Positions 18,456-27,204 of a stretch of DNA of 64,000 nt are shown here, one piece after another. The stretch is from CAYVTM01 sp964454645 (GTDB lineage: Bacteria; Bacteroidota; Bacteroidia; Sphingobacteriales; Sphingobacteriaceae), in assembly GCA_964454645.1 (NCBI GenBank), contig CAYVTM010000005.1, positions 154,577 to 218,576 of the forward strand. The letters run 5' to 3'. The position numbers were made by a program, and so were the translations under genes. The notes below the pieces were generated by a model. That model did not search any database and was not told the origin of the DNA. It worked only from the letters and a program-made list of their open reading frames with translations. The first letter of the stretch is position 1. The number at the start of each line of letters is the position of its first letter.

Positions 18456-18567
18456 AATTTAAAATTTTATCCAAAGTTAGAAATACTTGTGTAAAATAAA
18501 CAGAAAAAATACCGGAGTATTGATTTATCGCTAAATCTATTTATCTTGAATTTTCTAAACCAAACAC

Positions 18568-20037
18568 ATGTCAGAAACAGGATTTAAACGCGAACTTAAG
18601 CTATTTGATGCGGTAATGATAGTCGCCGGAACCATGATAGGCTCAGGAATTTTTATTGTCAGCTCGGATATTGCCCGTTCGGTAGGTTCCAGCGGGTATT
18701 TATTATTGATATGGTTGCTTACCGGTTTTATTACCATTGCCGGGGCACTCAGCTATGGAGAGCTCGCCGGGATGATGCCCAAAGCCGGCGGACAATATAT
18801 TTACCTGCGTGAAGCATGGGGAAAATTAATTGCGTTTTTATATGCATGGACTTTGTTCCTGGTCATTCAAACCGGAACTATTGCTGCTGTTGCCGTAGCT
18901 TTTGCAAAATATACCGGAGTGCTGATTCCGGAAATTATCAGTGAGGATATTATCCTGTTTCAAGCAGGAAGTTTTAATGTGAGCTCCGTACAAATTCTTG
19001 CTATAGCAAGCATAATACTGCTCACGTATATCAATTCCCGCGGTATTAAAAACGGAAAGAATATTCAGAATATATTTGGAAGTACAAAGATACTGGCATT
19101 ATTCGGACTAATCATTTTTGGTATATTGTTTGGAGTAAATGCCGATGTAGCGAAAGCTAATTTTACAAACATTTGGGATGCAAGTATCCGTTTACAGGAC
19201 GCTTCGGGGGAATGGGCGATGACAGAATTAGTGGGCTGGATGATTGTTCCGGCGATAGGTATAGCCATGGTAGGTTCATTGTTTTCGAGTGATGCATGGA
19301 ATAATATTACTTTTTCGGGTGATGAAATTAAAAACCCTAAACGGAATTTAGTATTGAGTATGGTAATCGGCACTACACTTGTTACGATAATTTATATCCT
19401 TGTAAATATTGTTTACCTCCTGATACTTCCTCTGCAGGGTGATCCCAATGGAACCGATGTAATGAGCAGAGGAATTCAGTTTGCTACCCAAGATCGTGTT
19501 GCTGCGGCTGTTGCCGAAGCGATGGGTGGTGCAAATGCTACTATTATTATAGCTGTTCTTATTATGGTATCTACTTTCGGTTGTAATAACGGCTGTATCC
19601 TTTCCGGAGCCCGTGTATATTATGCAACAGCAAAAGACGGATTATTTTTTTCAAATATGTCGAAGTTGAATTCAAGAGGAGTGCCTGCAATAGCCCTGGT
19701 TTTTCAGTGTGTTTGGGCAAGCATCCTGTGTTTATCGGGATCTTATGGAAACCTGTTGGATTATGTTGTATTCGCCGTTCTCTTATTTTATATACTAACC
19801 ATCATCGGAATTTTTATTCTGCGCAAAAAAAGACCCGATGCAGAGAGACCCTATAAAGCTTTTGCCTATCCTATTATTCCGGCACTCTATATTTTATTGG
19901 CATCAGCCGTATGTATCATTCTATTAATTTATAAACCTGAATACAGTTGGCCGGGATTTATCATTGTCGGATTAGGAATACCTGTTTACTTTATGTTCAA
20001 AAGAAAAATAGCTGCAGAAGACGAAATGAACACCTGA
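18568..20037 (+). CDS. APC superfamily amino acid permease
   Basis: 489 residues with about twelve membrane helices. The N-terminal helix 1 signature FDAVMIVAGTMIGSGIFIVSSDIARSVGSSG contains the unwound GSGIF substrate-binding motif of the APC fold, and the C-terminal half ends with FILRKKRPDAERPYKAFAYP, the conserved cytoplasmic loop of the LAT-like branch. It is probably a secondary amino acid transporter or exchanger of the inner membrane; the substrate cannot be named. It is monocistronic, with 49 nt to the next gene. Confidence 0.88.
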   Translation: MSETGFKRELKLFDAVMIVAGTMIGSGIFIVSSDIARSVGSSGYLLLIWLLTGFITIAGALSYGELAGMMPKAGGQYIYLREAWGKLIAFLYAWTLFLVIQTGTIAAVAVAFAKYTGVLIPEIISEDIILFQAGSFNVSSVQILAIASIILLTYINSRGIKNGKNIQNIFGSTKILALFGLIIFGILFGVNADVAKANFTNIWDASIRLQDASGEWAMTELVGWMIVPAIGIAMVGSLFSSDAWNNITFSGDEIKNPKRNLVLSMVIGTTLVTIIYILVNIVYLLILPLQGDPNGTDVMSRGIQFATQDRVAAAVAEAMGGANATIIIAVLIMVSTFGCNNGCILSGARVYYATAKDGLFFSNMSKLNSRGVPAIALVFQCVWASILCLSGSYGNLLDYVVFAVLLFYILTIIGIFILRKKRPDAERPYKAFAYPIIPALYILLASAVCIILLIYKPEYSWPGFIIVGLGIPVYFMFKRKIAAEDEMNT

Positions 20038-20086
20038 TTCTAAATTGTATTTTTTTCTTTAACCAACAACTAATATATTCGCAGCA

Positions 20087-21268
20087 ATGAGCCGAATATA
20101 TTTAAGTGTACTTTGTAGTTTCCTGGTATACATAACTGCATGCAATCCCTCTAGTCCTCCGGTTGATGAAAGTGTGGCAGAAAGCGAAGGAAAAGCATAC
20201 GACACTGTCGCCTTTAATATCAAAGCAGAAAAGATTGATGCATTCTTCCATAAACTATATAATAACTACGGATTTAACGGCACAGTACTGGTTTCGCAAG
20301 ACGAGCATGTGCTGTATAAAAAAGCTTTTGGATATGCGGATGTTCGAAGGAAAAAAGATTCATTAAAGATCGACGACATCTTTCAATTAGCATCTGTCAG
20401 TAAACAATTTACCGCCGCCGCTATTCTGAAACTCATGGAGAACAAGAAATTAAGTTTGGATGATAACATTCAAAAATTTTATCCAAATTTTCCTTATGAA
20501 AATATTACCATTCGTTTATTATTACATCATCGCTCGGGTCTGGGAAACTATACCTATTTCAGCGAAGATTATTGTGATAGAAGAACGCCCATCAATAATC
20601 AGGATGTAGTGCAAATGATGACCGAGAAGAAACCGGGTATCTATTTTCGTCCCGACCGCGTATTCGATTACAGTAACACAGGGTATGCACTCTTAGCCGC
20701 CATTGTCGAGAAGGTAAGCGGGAAAAGTTTTAAGGATTTTGTCGAGAAGGAACTGTTTGCAAAAGCAGGGCTTAAGAACACTTTTGTATATGATATTCAT
20801 AATCCCAATGAATTTGAATATATCCGGGGACATACAGCCCAGAACAGAAAAACGAATGAGTCGTATTTAGACGGAGTAAGCGGCGATAAAGGAATTTATT
20901 CTACGGTAGAAGATCTGTATAAATGGGATCTTGCATTATATACAGAGCGTATCTTGAAAAAATCTACCATCGATTCGGCTTATGTTTCGGGGAGCAAACA
21001 TCTGAAAGGCCCTTTTAACTACGGTTTCGGATGGAGAACTTATACCTTTAAAGACGGGAAACAACTGATCTACCACGGAGGCTGGTGGAACGGGTATAAA
21101 ACCTTCTTTTTCAGGGATATCAATCATCATAATGCAATAATTATCCTAACTAATCGCGAAAATAGCGGTTTTAGGAATTTGGATGGTCTGTATGATATTT
21201 TATATGACCGCAAACCCTCTACATTACGTCAATTTTCTGCTTATTTACATCATTCACCGGGTTTTTAA
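20087..21268 (+). CDS. Beta-lactamase family (class C-like) serine hydrolase lipoprotein
   Basis: 393 residues. The signal peptide ends in a lipobox (VYITAC, Cys at about 19). The catalytic SxxK is SVSK in FQLASVSKQFTAAAIL, the Tyr motif is FDYSNTGYALLAAIVEK, and the third motif is HGGWWNGYKT, replacing the KTG box as in many esterase or D-aminopeptidase members. Such proteins hydrolyse esters or peptides in the periplasm or at the surface; they are generally not antibiotic lactamases. Its stop overlaps that of the convergent GNAT gene by 4 nt. Confidence 0.87.
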   Translation: MSRIYLSVLCSFLVYITACNPSSPPVDESVAESEGKAYDTVAFNIKAEKIDAFFHKLYNNYGFNGTVLVSQDEHVLYKKAFGYADVRRKKDSLKIDDIFQLASVSKQFTAAAILKLMENKKLSLDDNIQKFYPNFPYENITIRLLLHHRSGLGNYTYFSEDYCDRRTPINNQDVVQMMTEKKPGIYFRPDRVFDYSNTGYALLAAIVEKVSGKSFKDFVEKELFAKAGLKNTFVYDIHNPNEFEYIRGHTAQNRKTNESYLDGVSGDKGIYSTVEDLYKWDLALYTERILKKSTIDSAYVSGSKHLKGPFNYGFGWRTYTFKDGKQLIYHGGWWNGYKTFFFRDINHHNAIIILTNRENSGFRNLDGLYDILYDRKPSTLRQFSAYLHHSPGF

Positions 21269-21771
21269 TATAAATCCGTCTGCATTAAGTAATCATTCAT
21301 CCAAAATTCTCCAATAGAAATATCCTGAATCTCAATTACTTTATATCCCAATCGTTCGTAAAAGCCCTTTGCTTTATTATTCCGGTTGACATTCAGCTGC
21401 AAAAAACGGCTCCCCTCTTTTTTTGCATTTTCTTCAACTTTTTTAATTAATTCTGCTCCATATTTCTTACCTTGTTTATCCGGTAAAACATAAACCTTGT
21501 GTAGTTTATGCGTATCCGAAACATCGGGCAACTTACTATACGATGCATAAGCAACCGGAACCTGGCCTTCATATAAAATCAGAAATTGATGTTGTAAAAA
21601 GGTCATTTGTTTATACAGCGAATCAGGGGTATAGATTTCGCCGAACATAAAATTAATCTGTTCTTCGGATATAATATCTTTGTAAGTAACAAACCAGGTA
21701 CGGAAAGCCAAATCGACAATTGTCGGAATGTCTTCAACGTTCGCCTGATAAATATTAACAAAAGCTCTCAT
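21265..21771 (-). CDS. GNAT family N-acetyltransferase
   Basis: 168 residues. The acetyl-CoA loop is LPDKQGKKYGAELIKKVEENAK (Q/RxxGxG/A type), followed by FLQLNVNRNNKAKGFYERLGY, the N/NxxAxxFYxxxGF ending characteristic of GNAT enzymes. The N-terminus IYQANVEDIPTIVDLAFRTWFVTY is that of the general RimI/PhnO-like group. The acceptor substrate is unknown. Confidence 0.88.
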   Translation of the reverse strand: MRAFVNIYQANVEDIPTIVDLAFRTWFVTYKDIISEEQINFMFGEIYTPDSLYKQMTFLQHQFLILYEGQVPVAYASYSKLPDVSDTHKLHKVYVLPDKQGKKYGAELIKKVEENAKKEGSRFLQLNVNRNNKAKGFYERLGYKVIEIQDISIGEFWMNDYLMQTDLY

Positions 21772-21803
21772 ATAAATTAAATAAACACCTAATTTAGAAA
21801 ATT

Positions 21804-22364
21804 ATGGAAAATCTTTGTACATCGCGTTTCAGGAAAAATATATCACTTCTTCTGAGTTTGTTTATTATGGGAAGTATCTTTGTTTCATGTAGTGTGAACG
21901 GGCCCAATTATCCGATGGTTCGGGCATCGAAACAGGATCAGCAAAGCAAACAAAAAATAGCTGAACAGCATACTCAGAAAAAATCGGAGCATATTTCTGC
22001 AAGTATGAAATCTACTCCTGCCGATAATCAAAAGCCCAATACTTCAACTTCAGAAGCAATTAATACCACAACTAGTAATGAACAAAATGCTACTGTTATA
22101 CAAAGAGTAGCAAACAATAAAAAAGTTCAGAAACTGGAATCAAAAATTAATAAAGTAAGCCGTAAGAAAAACGAATTCAATAAAGAGTATAAAGCAGGTG
22201 CATTAAGTAATGAACAGTTATTAATTGTGTTATTGGCAGTAGTACTTGTGTTTTTACTGTTCGGCGGACCCGGTTGGGGGTGGTGGGCTTTTTATAATAT
22301 AGCCTCAGTATTGCTCCTGATATTATTGGTTGTACTGGTATTATACCTTGCAGGAATTATTTAG
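21804..22364 (+). CDS. Lipoprotein with disordered linker and C-terminal transmembrane hairpin
   Basis: 186 residues. The N-terminal signal (LLLSLFIMGSIFVSC) ends in a plausible lipobox Cys. Residues about 35-110 are a low-complexity S/T/N/Q/K linker, 110-130 a basic helix (KKVQKLESKINKVSRKKNEFNKEY), and 138-186 two strongly hydrophobic helices around a GGPGWGWWAF turn, reminiscent of DUF3309. The layout matches the lipoprotein-YqaE protein at 41458-42030. Such a protein would carry both a lipid anchor and membrane helices. Function unknown. It ends 9 nt before the convergent TPK-like gene. Confidence 0.75.
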   Translation: MENLCTSRFRKNISLLLSLFIMGSIFVSCSVNGPNYPMVRASKQDQQSKQKIAEQHTQKKSEHISASMKSTPADNQKPNTSTSEAINTTTSNEQNATVIQRVANNKKVQKLESKINKVSRKKNEFNKEYKAGALSNEQLLIVLLAVVLVFLLFGGPGWGWWAFYNIASVLLLILLVVLVLYLAGII

Positions 22365-22372
22365 GCAGCATC

Positions 22373-22978
22373 CTATAATTCTTCACTTATCAATACCGGA
22401 CCCTGTTCGAAAATTATTTCGACAATCCCATCTTCGATAACCCCAAAGGTATTCTCTGTTTCCTGTTGCATATTTAGTAAAGATGCAACAGGAATTTTTT
22501 TATCTCCGCATATTTTTAATCTGCTCCCCTTGCTCATCCATTTGGTGAAAACAGGTTTTGTACAGATATAGGATTTATGCCCGACATCGTATATAATAAT
22601 ATCAATTGCTTTACTTTTTTCAAATAAAAGCACTGATGATAAATTCTTTAATCCGACAATATTAACAGCTTTATGATTTGTGTCAATTAAATAGTTCAGG
22701 ATACTACTCAGCAAATTTTCTTTTTCAATAAGTACATATTCTAAAGTAAGAAAAGCAGCAAGTTGCTCGTTTATATATTCTTTTTGTAAAGGGTTTGTAT
22801 AAAAAATTCCATCGATATGAATACCCAGCCTGAGTGCCTCTTCAAGTGAATTTTCGCTGATCCATATTGAAGGACTCCATTCCAGTAATTGCCCGATCGA
22901 CTCTTCATCCATCTCTGTTTTTCCCAGAATAAGAAGTGCGGGCTCTTGTTTATCTTTTACAAAATGATGAGAAGACAT
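22373..22978 (-). CDS. Thiamine pyrophosphokinase-like protein lacking catalytic motifs
   Basis: 201 residues from the ATG at 22978 (MSSHHFVKDKQEPALLI), 1 nt after the thiE stop. The opening, GQLLEWSP, the central NHKAVNIVG strand and the C-terminal VIEDGIVEIIFEQG resemble Bacteroidota thiamine pyrophosphokinases as I remember them. Yet the Asp-rich GDFD and DxDKTD motifs that bind Mg-ATP and thiamine are absent; the first position reads IFYTNP. It is therefore probably a non-catalytic relative. Coupling to thiE supports a link to thiamine metabolism, perhaps as a binding or regulatory protein. An alternative TTG start would overlap thiE by 17 nt. Confidence 0.6.
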   Translation of the reverse strand: MSSHHFVKDKQEPALLILGKTEMDEESIGQLLEWSPSIWISENSLEEALRLGIHIDGIFYTNPLQKEYINEQLAAFLTLEYVLIEKENLLSSILNYLIDTNHKAVNIVGLKNLSSVLLFEKSKAIDIIIYDVGHKSYICTKPVFTKWMSKGSRLKICGDKKIPVASLLNMQQETENTFGVIEDGIVEIIFEQGPVLISEEL

Positions 22979-22979
22979 A

Positions 22980-23618
22980 TTATTGTATCTGAACAAAACT
23001 ACGCATAATTTCTTCGGGATGCTTCGCTTTATTAATTACCGACGATACAGCGACACCATGTATTCCTATAAATCTGATCGGCCTTACATCTTTCAAAAGA
23101 ATACCACCGGCGGCTATTAAAGGAATTGTATATCTTCTCGTATCACAGAAGTTTTTATACTTCTTTAATCCTTCCAAACCAATGGCAGGTATATTTACCG
23201 TTTTTGTTTGGGTAGGCTTAAAAGGTCCTATACTAATATAATCTGCACCTTGCTCAGCAAAATGGATAAGCTCATCCGTATTTAATGCCGAGCAACCGAT
23301 TATTTTTCCAGGCCCCAACATTTTTCGTACTTCGGAAACAGGCATATCCTGAATGCCGATATGTACTCCCGAAACATAAGATATCTCTAAAGCCATCTGA
23401 ATAAAGTCGTTCACGATTAAACGAACCCCATGCTTCCGGCAACATTCCGCAATCGTTTGTATCTCTTCCGACATATCTTTCTCATCCTTAGGAAAAACCC
23501 TGTATTGTATCCATTTTATCCCCAATTTACAGGCTGATTCTACCTGTTTCAATACCGGAAATTCAGAAATACGTTCCTGCGTTAAATAATGAATGTGGGC
23601 AATCATTTTCATATACAT
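22980..23618 (-). CDS. thiE: ThiE, thiamine-phosphate synthase
   Basis: 212 residues from the outermost ATG (MYMKMIAHIHYL); ATGs at 23612 and 23606 are also possible. The TIM barrel shows IKWIQYRVFPKDE, RLIVNDFIQMALEI, GVHIGIQDMP, IIGCSALNTDEL, GADYISIGPFKPTQTK and PLIAAGGI, the phosphate- and pyrimidine-binding loops of ThiE. It joins HMP-pyrophosphate and thiazole phosphate to give thiamine phosphate. A TenI-like thiazole tautomerase is the main alternative because Bacteroidota often carry both. No riboswitch is visible upstream. It is followed by the TPK-like gene after 1 nt. Confidence 0.85.
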   Translation of the reverse strand: MYMKMIAHIHYLTQERISEFPVLKQVESACKLGIKWIQYRVFPKDEKDMSEEIQTIAECCRKHGVRLIVNDFIQMALEISYVSGVHIGIQDMPVSEVRKMLGPGKIIGCSALNTDELIHFAEQGADYISIGPFKPTQTKTVNIPAIGLEGLKKYKNFCDTRRYTIPLIAAGGILLKDVRPIRFIGIHGVAVSSVINKAKHPEEIMRSFVQIQ

Positions 23619-23735
23619 ATTTAGTCTTAAAATATCTGCTCAAATATGCAGGTTTATTTATAGGTATAAATAATAATATTTAAAAATTCCGATAGAGATG
23701 TCAGTATTTTTGAAATACACCAATAATTAAACGCC

Positions 23736-24257
23736 ATGGAAGATCCGGATGACAATAATGCATTTGAAAATGAATGGGAAAATTTTGATTTTAATAATCT
23801 TAGTGCAGAAAATTTTATTAATCAGGAATTAAATGATTTTGCACATAGATCCAGAACCGTTTTTGCAGAAATACAAGAACTCCCCATAACGAAAAAAGCA
23901 ATGGAGATAATTGATATGATTGATATCCTGATCAATGATAATGAAGATGATATAGACCGAAAATTCATAAAGTCAATCTTAGTAGGTAATGCAACTTTTA
24001 TTTTGAATCAGATTGTATTAACGCAAATGGAGAGCTCGTTTATAAAAAGATATGAACAATGTATCCGTTTGCGGATGGAAGTTGAAAATTTGATTGATAA
24101 AATAAAAAAAACGGCAGCATTCGAACCGGAAGAATCCGACAACGCACAGAGCATCCTCAGGGAAATCGAAAAATTCCGTTTACTTTTTCTTTCATGGAAT
24201 CAAATTTTATGGGAATTACCTAAAGAAACAGATCCATGGGGTTTGATTCGAAGCTAG
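23736..24257 (+). CDS. Hypothetical all-helical acidic protein
   Basis: 173 residues, strongly acidic N-terminus (MEDPDDNNAFENEWENFDFNNL) and then predicted amphipathic helices (MEIIDMIDILINDNEDDIDRKF, CIRLRMEVENLIDKIKKTAAFE). No signal peptide, membrane segment or recognised motif. Codon usage resembles that of the neighbours. No function can be proposed. The 287 nt that follow hold no gene I can support, only the putative upstream element of the next gene. Confidence 0.6.
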   Translation: MEDPDDNNAFENEWENFDFNNLSAENFINQELNDFAHRSRTVFAEIQELPITKKAMEIIDMIDILINDNEDDIDRKFIKSILVGNATFILNQIVLTQMESSFIKRYEQCIRLRMEVENLIDKIKKTAAFEPEESDNAQSILREIEKFRLLFLSWNQILWELPKETDPWGLIRS

Positions 24258-24470
24258 TATATATTCATAAAACTCTGCGGATTGGAGCCTTTTATATTCA
24301 TCGATTACTTCTAACTCCTCCATTTTGCGGGAGTATTCCTGCTATCGGATAAGTCATCAATCATCCCTGATACTGAAATTCAATATTCATTCCGAAGAAT
24401 TTCAAAACCTTCAAATCATCTTATCAACCCAAATTCAGTATGGATTCTCCCAAACCTTGTAAAACCCAGG

Positions 24471-24492
24471 AATGCAAATACAAGTGTGTTAG
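24471..24492 (+). promoter_or_regulatory. Possible regulator site upstream of the TPR kinase (weak copy)
   Basis: AATGCAAATACAAGTGTGTT shares AATnCAA and AAGTGTG, with a 1-nt spacing difference, with two stronger copies at 26417-26437 and 27119-27139. The shared AAGTGTG ends 56 nt before the start codon. The assignment is inferred from the repeat alone. Confidence 0.3.
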
Positions 24493-24544
24493 AGATAAAA
24501 ATATATATATTTGATGGAATCAAAAATCTTATATTGAATCATAT

Positions 24545-26434
24545 ATGTATTCAATCAAGAAAACAGCGCTCTCGGTATTTTGTTGTTTTACCCTTGCTCA
24601 TCTATCATCAGCGCAAACGGGGAACACAAGCATGGACAATCTTTTAGATAGTGTGCAACATTATATTTATTCCGATAAAATAAAAGCCTATCACTTCACT
24701 TCCGAATTAAAGCAAGAGGCAAATACATTCAATAATAAAACGGCAATGTCGTATGCATATTATTTAATGGGGGTTCTTGATGAAAAAGAAGGAGATAATC
24801 TATCGGCACTCGGAAATTACAGAACTGCATTAAGTTATAGCAAGCATGCCCTGGATTATATCCCCAGATTAAAAACCTTAACTGCACTATCCAACTACTA
24901 TATTAATCTTTCACAAACCGATAGTGCCATCTTAATTTGCCATCAAGGGATTAACGAAGCCACGGCTATCGGCGATAAGAGTTTTGTTGCACAATTTTAC
25001 AACAATCTTTCCTTGGCACATAGCTATATTAAAGAGTACGACAAAGCTTTATCATATTCCGATAAATCGATTGAATTAAAAAAAGAGTTGAATGATGAAA
25101 GGGGACTTGCAAATTCTTACCTCAACAAAGGATTGTTATTAACTGAAATGGGTAAGTATCCCGAGGGTTTCAGCTATTATACACTTGCCGAAGAACTTTA
25201 TTTGAAGCATGATACCTGGCATGCGCTCACACAAACTCACATTAATTTTGCCTGGGATCATACCGACTTAAAACAATTTAATACAGCCCGCACACATTTA
25301 ACAAAAGCATTAGGGTATGCAAAGAAGTCGGATGATAAAATTCGCCAGTCGGGGGTTTGGAATGTATTTGGATATTATTATCGGAATGCGGGATATCCCG
25401 ATAGTATAGTATATGCACTTGAAAGAGGGCTTGAGCTATCGCTTGAGGCGGGAAGCAAACGAAACGCTTTAGTAGCTTATCAGGAATTATCGGATTACTA
25501 CCAAACCCAAGGTGATTTAAAATTAGCGTTACATTATCTGAATAAAGCCTATAGTGTAAAGGATAGCATTTTTGATGAAACAAAAATACAACAAGCACAA
25601 TCGCTCAATGCACGATACGAAACCGAACGAAAAGAAAAACAAATCGAATTACTCAATGTTCAAAAAGAAACACAGCAGCTCATTCTGATTATAATTCTTC
25701 TTCTTATATTATTAATTACTATTCTCGCCTACTTCCTCTTTCTCCGGTACAAGAATATACAGAAAAGAAAAAAAGAAGAAGAATTGCAAAATCAGAAAGA
25801 GTCAGAACGAATACGCATTGCACGTGATATGCATGACGAAATTGGTGCCGGGTTAACCCGTATCCTGATGCGTAGCGAACAAGCTAAACTACAATTAAGT
25901 TCTTCCGGAAATGGAATAAAAGAAAATATGCTGGAAACACTCGAGAGAATGTCGGATGAGTCCCGGAAAATCAGTTATAATATTAGTGAAATTGTTTGGG
26001 CATTAAATCCACAAAACGACACATTTGATAATCTTTGGGCATATATACGTAACTATGCTTTTGATTATTTGGAAGATTCAAACATCAACTGCCAGATTCA
26101 TTTTCCTGATGATATTCCGAATACTACCGTATCATCGGAACTACGCAGAAATGTTTTTTTAATTCTAAAGGAATCTCTCAATAATATTGTAAAATATTCC
26201 AAAGCAACAGAAGTAAAAATAACCTTGTTGATTTATTCAAATTATTTTTCATTTCAGATAAAGGATAATGGGAAGGGATTATCCGAGGGGTGTTTGACAA
26301 ATGGGAATGGAATAAGAAATATGGAAAAACGGAGTATGGATATCAGAGGATATTTTTCTATAAACAGTTCAGGAAATACGGGAACCCTACTTTCTGTAGA
26401 AAATATTCCTTACGTGAATCCAACGAAAGTGTGA
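24545..26434 (+). CDS. TPR-containing sensor histidine kinase (HisKA_3 type)
   Basis: 629 residues. A signal peptide (about 1-22) is followed by periplasmic TPR repeats (about 60-350; NNLSLAHSYIKEYDKALSYSDKSIELKKEL is a clear unit), one membrane helix (about 379-402), a short coiled coil, and a NarX/DegS-like kinase. H430 in RIARDMHDEIGAGL is the phospho-acceptor; the ATPase shows SLNNIVKYSKATEV, IKDNGKGLS and NGNGIRNMEKR. This architecture is common in Bacteroidota. The next gene, 39 nt downstream, encodes the expected NarL-type partner. The last codons overlap a copy of a repeated putative operator. Confidence 0.92.
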   Translation: MYSIKKTALSVFCCFTLAHLSSAQTGNTSMDNLLDSVQHYIYSDKIKAYHFTSELKQEANTFNNKTAMSYAYYLMGVLDEKEGDNLSALGNYRTALSYSKHALDYIPRLKTLTALSNYYINLSQTDSAILICHQGINEATAIGDKSFVAQFYNNLSLAHSYIKEYDKALSYSDKSIELKKELNDERGLANSYLNKGLLLTEMGKYPEGFSYYTLAEELYLKHDTWHALTQTHINFAWDHTDLKQFNTARTHLTKALGYAKKSDDKIRQSGVWNVFGYYYRNAGYPDSIVYALERGLELSLEAGSKRNALVAYQELSDYYQTQGDLKLALHYLNKAYSVKDSIFDETKIQQAQSLNARYETERKEKQIELLNVQKETQQLILIIILLLILLITILAYFLFLRYKNIQKRKKEEELQNQKESERIRIARDMHDEIGAGLTRILMRSEQAKLQLSSSGNGIKENMLETLERMSDESRKISYNISEIVWALNPQNDTFDNLWAYIRNYAFDYLEDSNINCQIHFPDDIPNTTVSSELRRNVFLILKESLNNIVKYSKATEVKITLLIYSNYFSFQIKDNGKGLSEGCLTNGNGIRNMEKRSMDIRGYFSINSSGNTGTLLSVENIPYVNPTKV

Positions 26435-26437
26435 TTG
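26417..26437 (+). promoter_or_regulatory. Putative regulator-binding repeat, copy 2, upstream of response regulator
   Basis: AATCCAACGAAAGTGTGATTG is 20/21 identical to 27119-27139. It spans the end of the kinase gene and its stop, with its 3' end 36 nt before the regulator ATG. Its role as an operator is inferred. Confidence 0.4.
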
Positions 26438-26473
26438 TAAGTAGCATTTTATTTTTTCTAATTTGTATAAGAT

Positions 26474-27103
26474 ATGAAGCCCATACGTATAGCTATCGTT
26501 GAAGACGATAAAGAATTTCTGACAGGAATACGTAACACACTTGCATTAAGTGATGAAATAGAGATATTGGAAACTTACACCAATGCCGAGGGCTTTATAA
26601 AAGAGGCGGAAATGCTGGACCCGGATGTAATATTGATGGATATAGGTTTGCCAAGGATTGACGGGATTGAATGTATGAAACAATTAAAATTGTATTTACC
26701 CAAACTACAATTTTTAATATGGACCACTTTTGAAGATGATGAAAAAATATTCGATGCCTTAAAAGCAGGGGCAAGTGGTTATATATTAAAGACGGCAACA
26801 ACACAACAAATTATTCAAGCTGTTCGCGAATTGCATCAAGGCGGTTCTCCTATGAGCAGCAGTATTGCAAGAAAAGTGATCGCATCTTTCCATGCTCCCC
26901 AAATTATACAGTCGGGATATAATCTGACTGCAAGAGAAAACGAGATATTAGAGTACCTGGCTAAGGGATATCGTTATAAAGAAATTGCAGCTAAACTATT
27001 TCTGAGTATAGAAACCATACGTTCGCATGTTCATCATATCTACGAAAAACTTCAGGTATCTTCGCGTACAGATGCCATTAATAAAATCTTCAAGCGTTCT
27101 TAA
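26474..27103 (+). CDS. NarL/LuxR-type response regulator
   Basis: 209 residues. Receiver domain 1-125 with acidic pair E10/D11/D12 (IVEDDKEF), phospho-acceptor D56 (VILMDIGLPRIDG), Thr in IWTTFEDDE and Lys in GYILKTAT. The LuxR-type helix-turn-helix (about 145-205) has LTARENEILEYLAKGYRYKEIAAKLFLSIETIRSHVHHIYEKLQV. It is almost certainly the partner of the preceding kinase. The repeats upstream of this gene and of the cargo gene are candidate targets. Confidence 0.94.
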   Translation: MKPIRIAIVEDDKEFLTGIRNTLALSDEIEILETYTNAEGFIKEAEMLDPDVILMDIGLPRIDGIECMKQLKLYLPKLQFLIWTTFEDDEKIFDALKAGASGYILKTATTQQIIQAVRELHQGGSPMSSSIARKVIASFHAPQIIQSGYNLTARENEILEYLAKGYRYKEIAAKLFLSIETIRSHVHHIYEKLQVSSRTDAINKIFKRS

Positions 27104-27118
27104 TATTCCCGTATTTAA

Positions 27119-27139
27119 AATCCAACAAAAGTGTGATTG
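27119..27139 (+). promoter_or_regulatory. Putative regulator-binding repeat, copy 3, upstream of Asp-box cargo gene
   Basis: AATCCAACAAAAGTGTGATTG differs at one position from 26417-26437. It is the only striking feature in the 101 nt between the regulator and the cargo gene, and its 3' end lies 65 nt before the ATG. Operator function is inferred. Confidence 0.4.
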
Positions 27140-27204
27140 ATAGCTAAACTGAATTATCTGAATTTTATACTTATAAATTTCTAACCCAATTAAAGTATAA
27201 AACG

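Noticed and set aside
20087..21268. Antibiotic-resistance beta-lactamase
   Set aside because: SxxK and YxN motifs match the broad serine hydrolase family, but the third motif is HGG rather than KTG and it is a lipoprotein without an ampR-like neighbour.
24258..24544. Small gene in the gap before the TPR kinase
   Set aside because: All frames are short and interrupted; only the putative upstream element near 24471 stands out.
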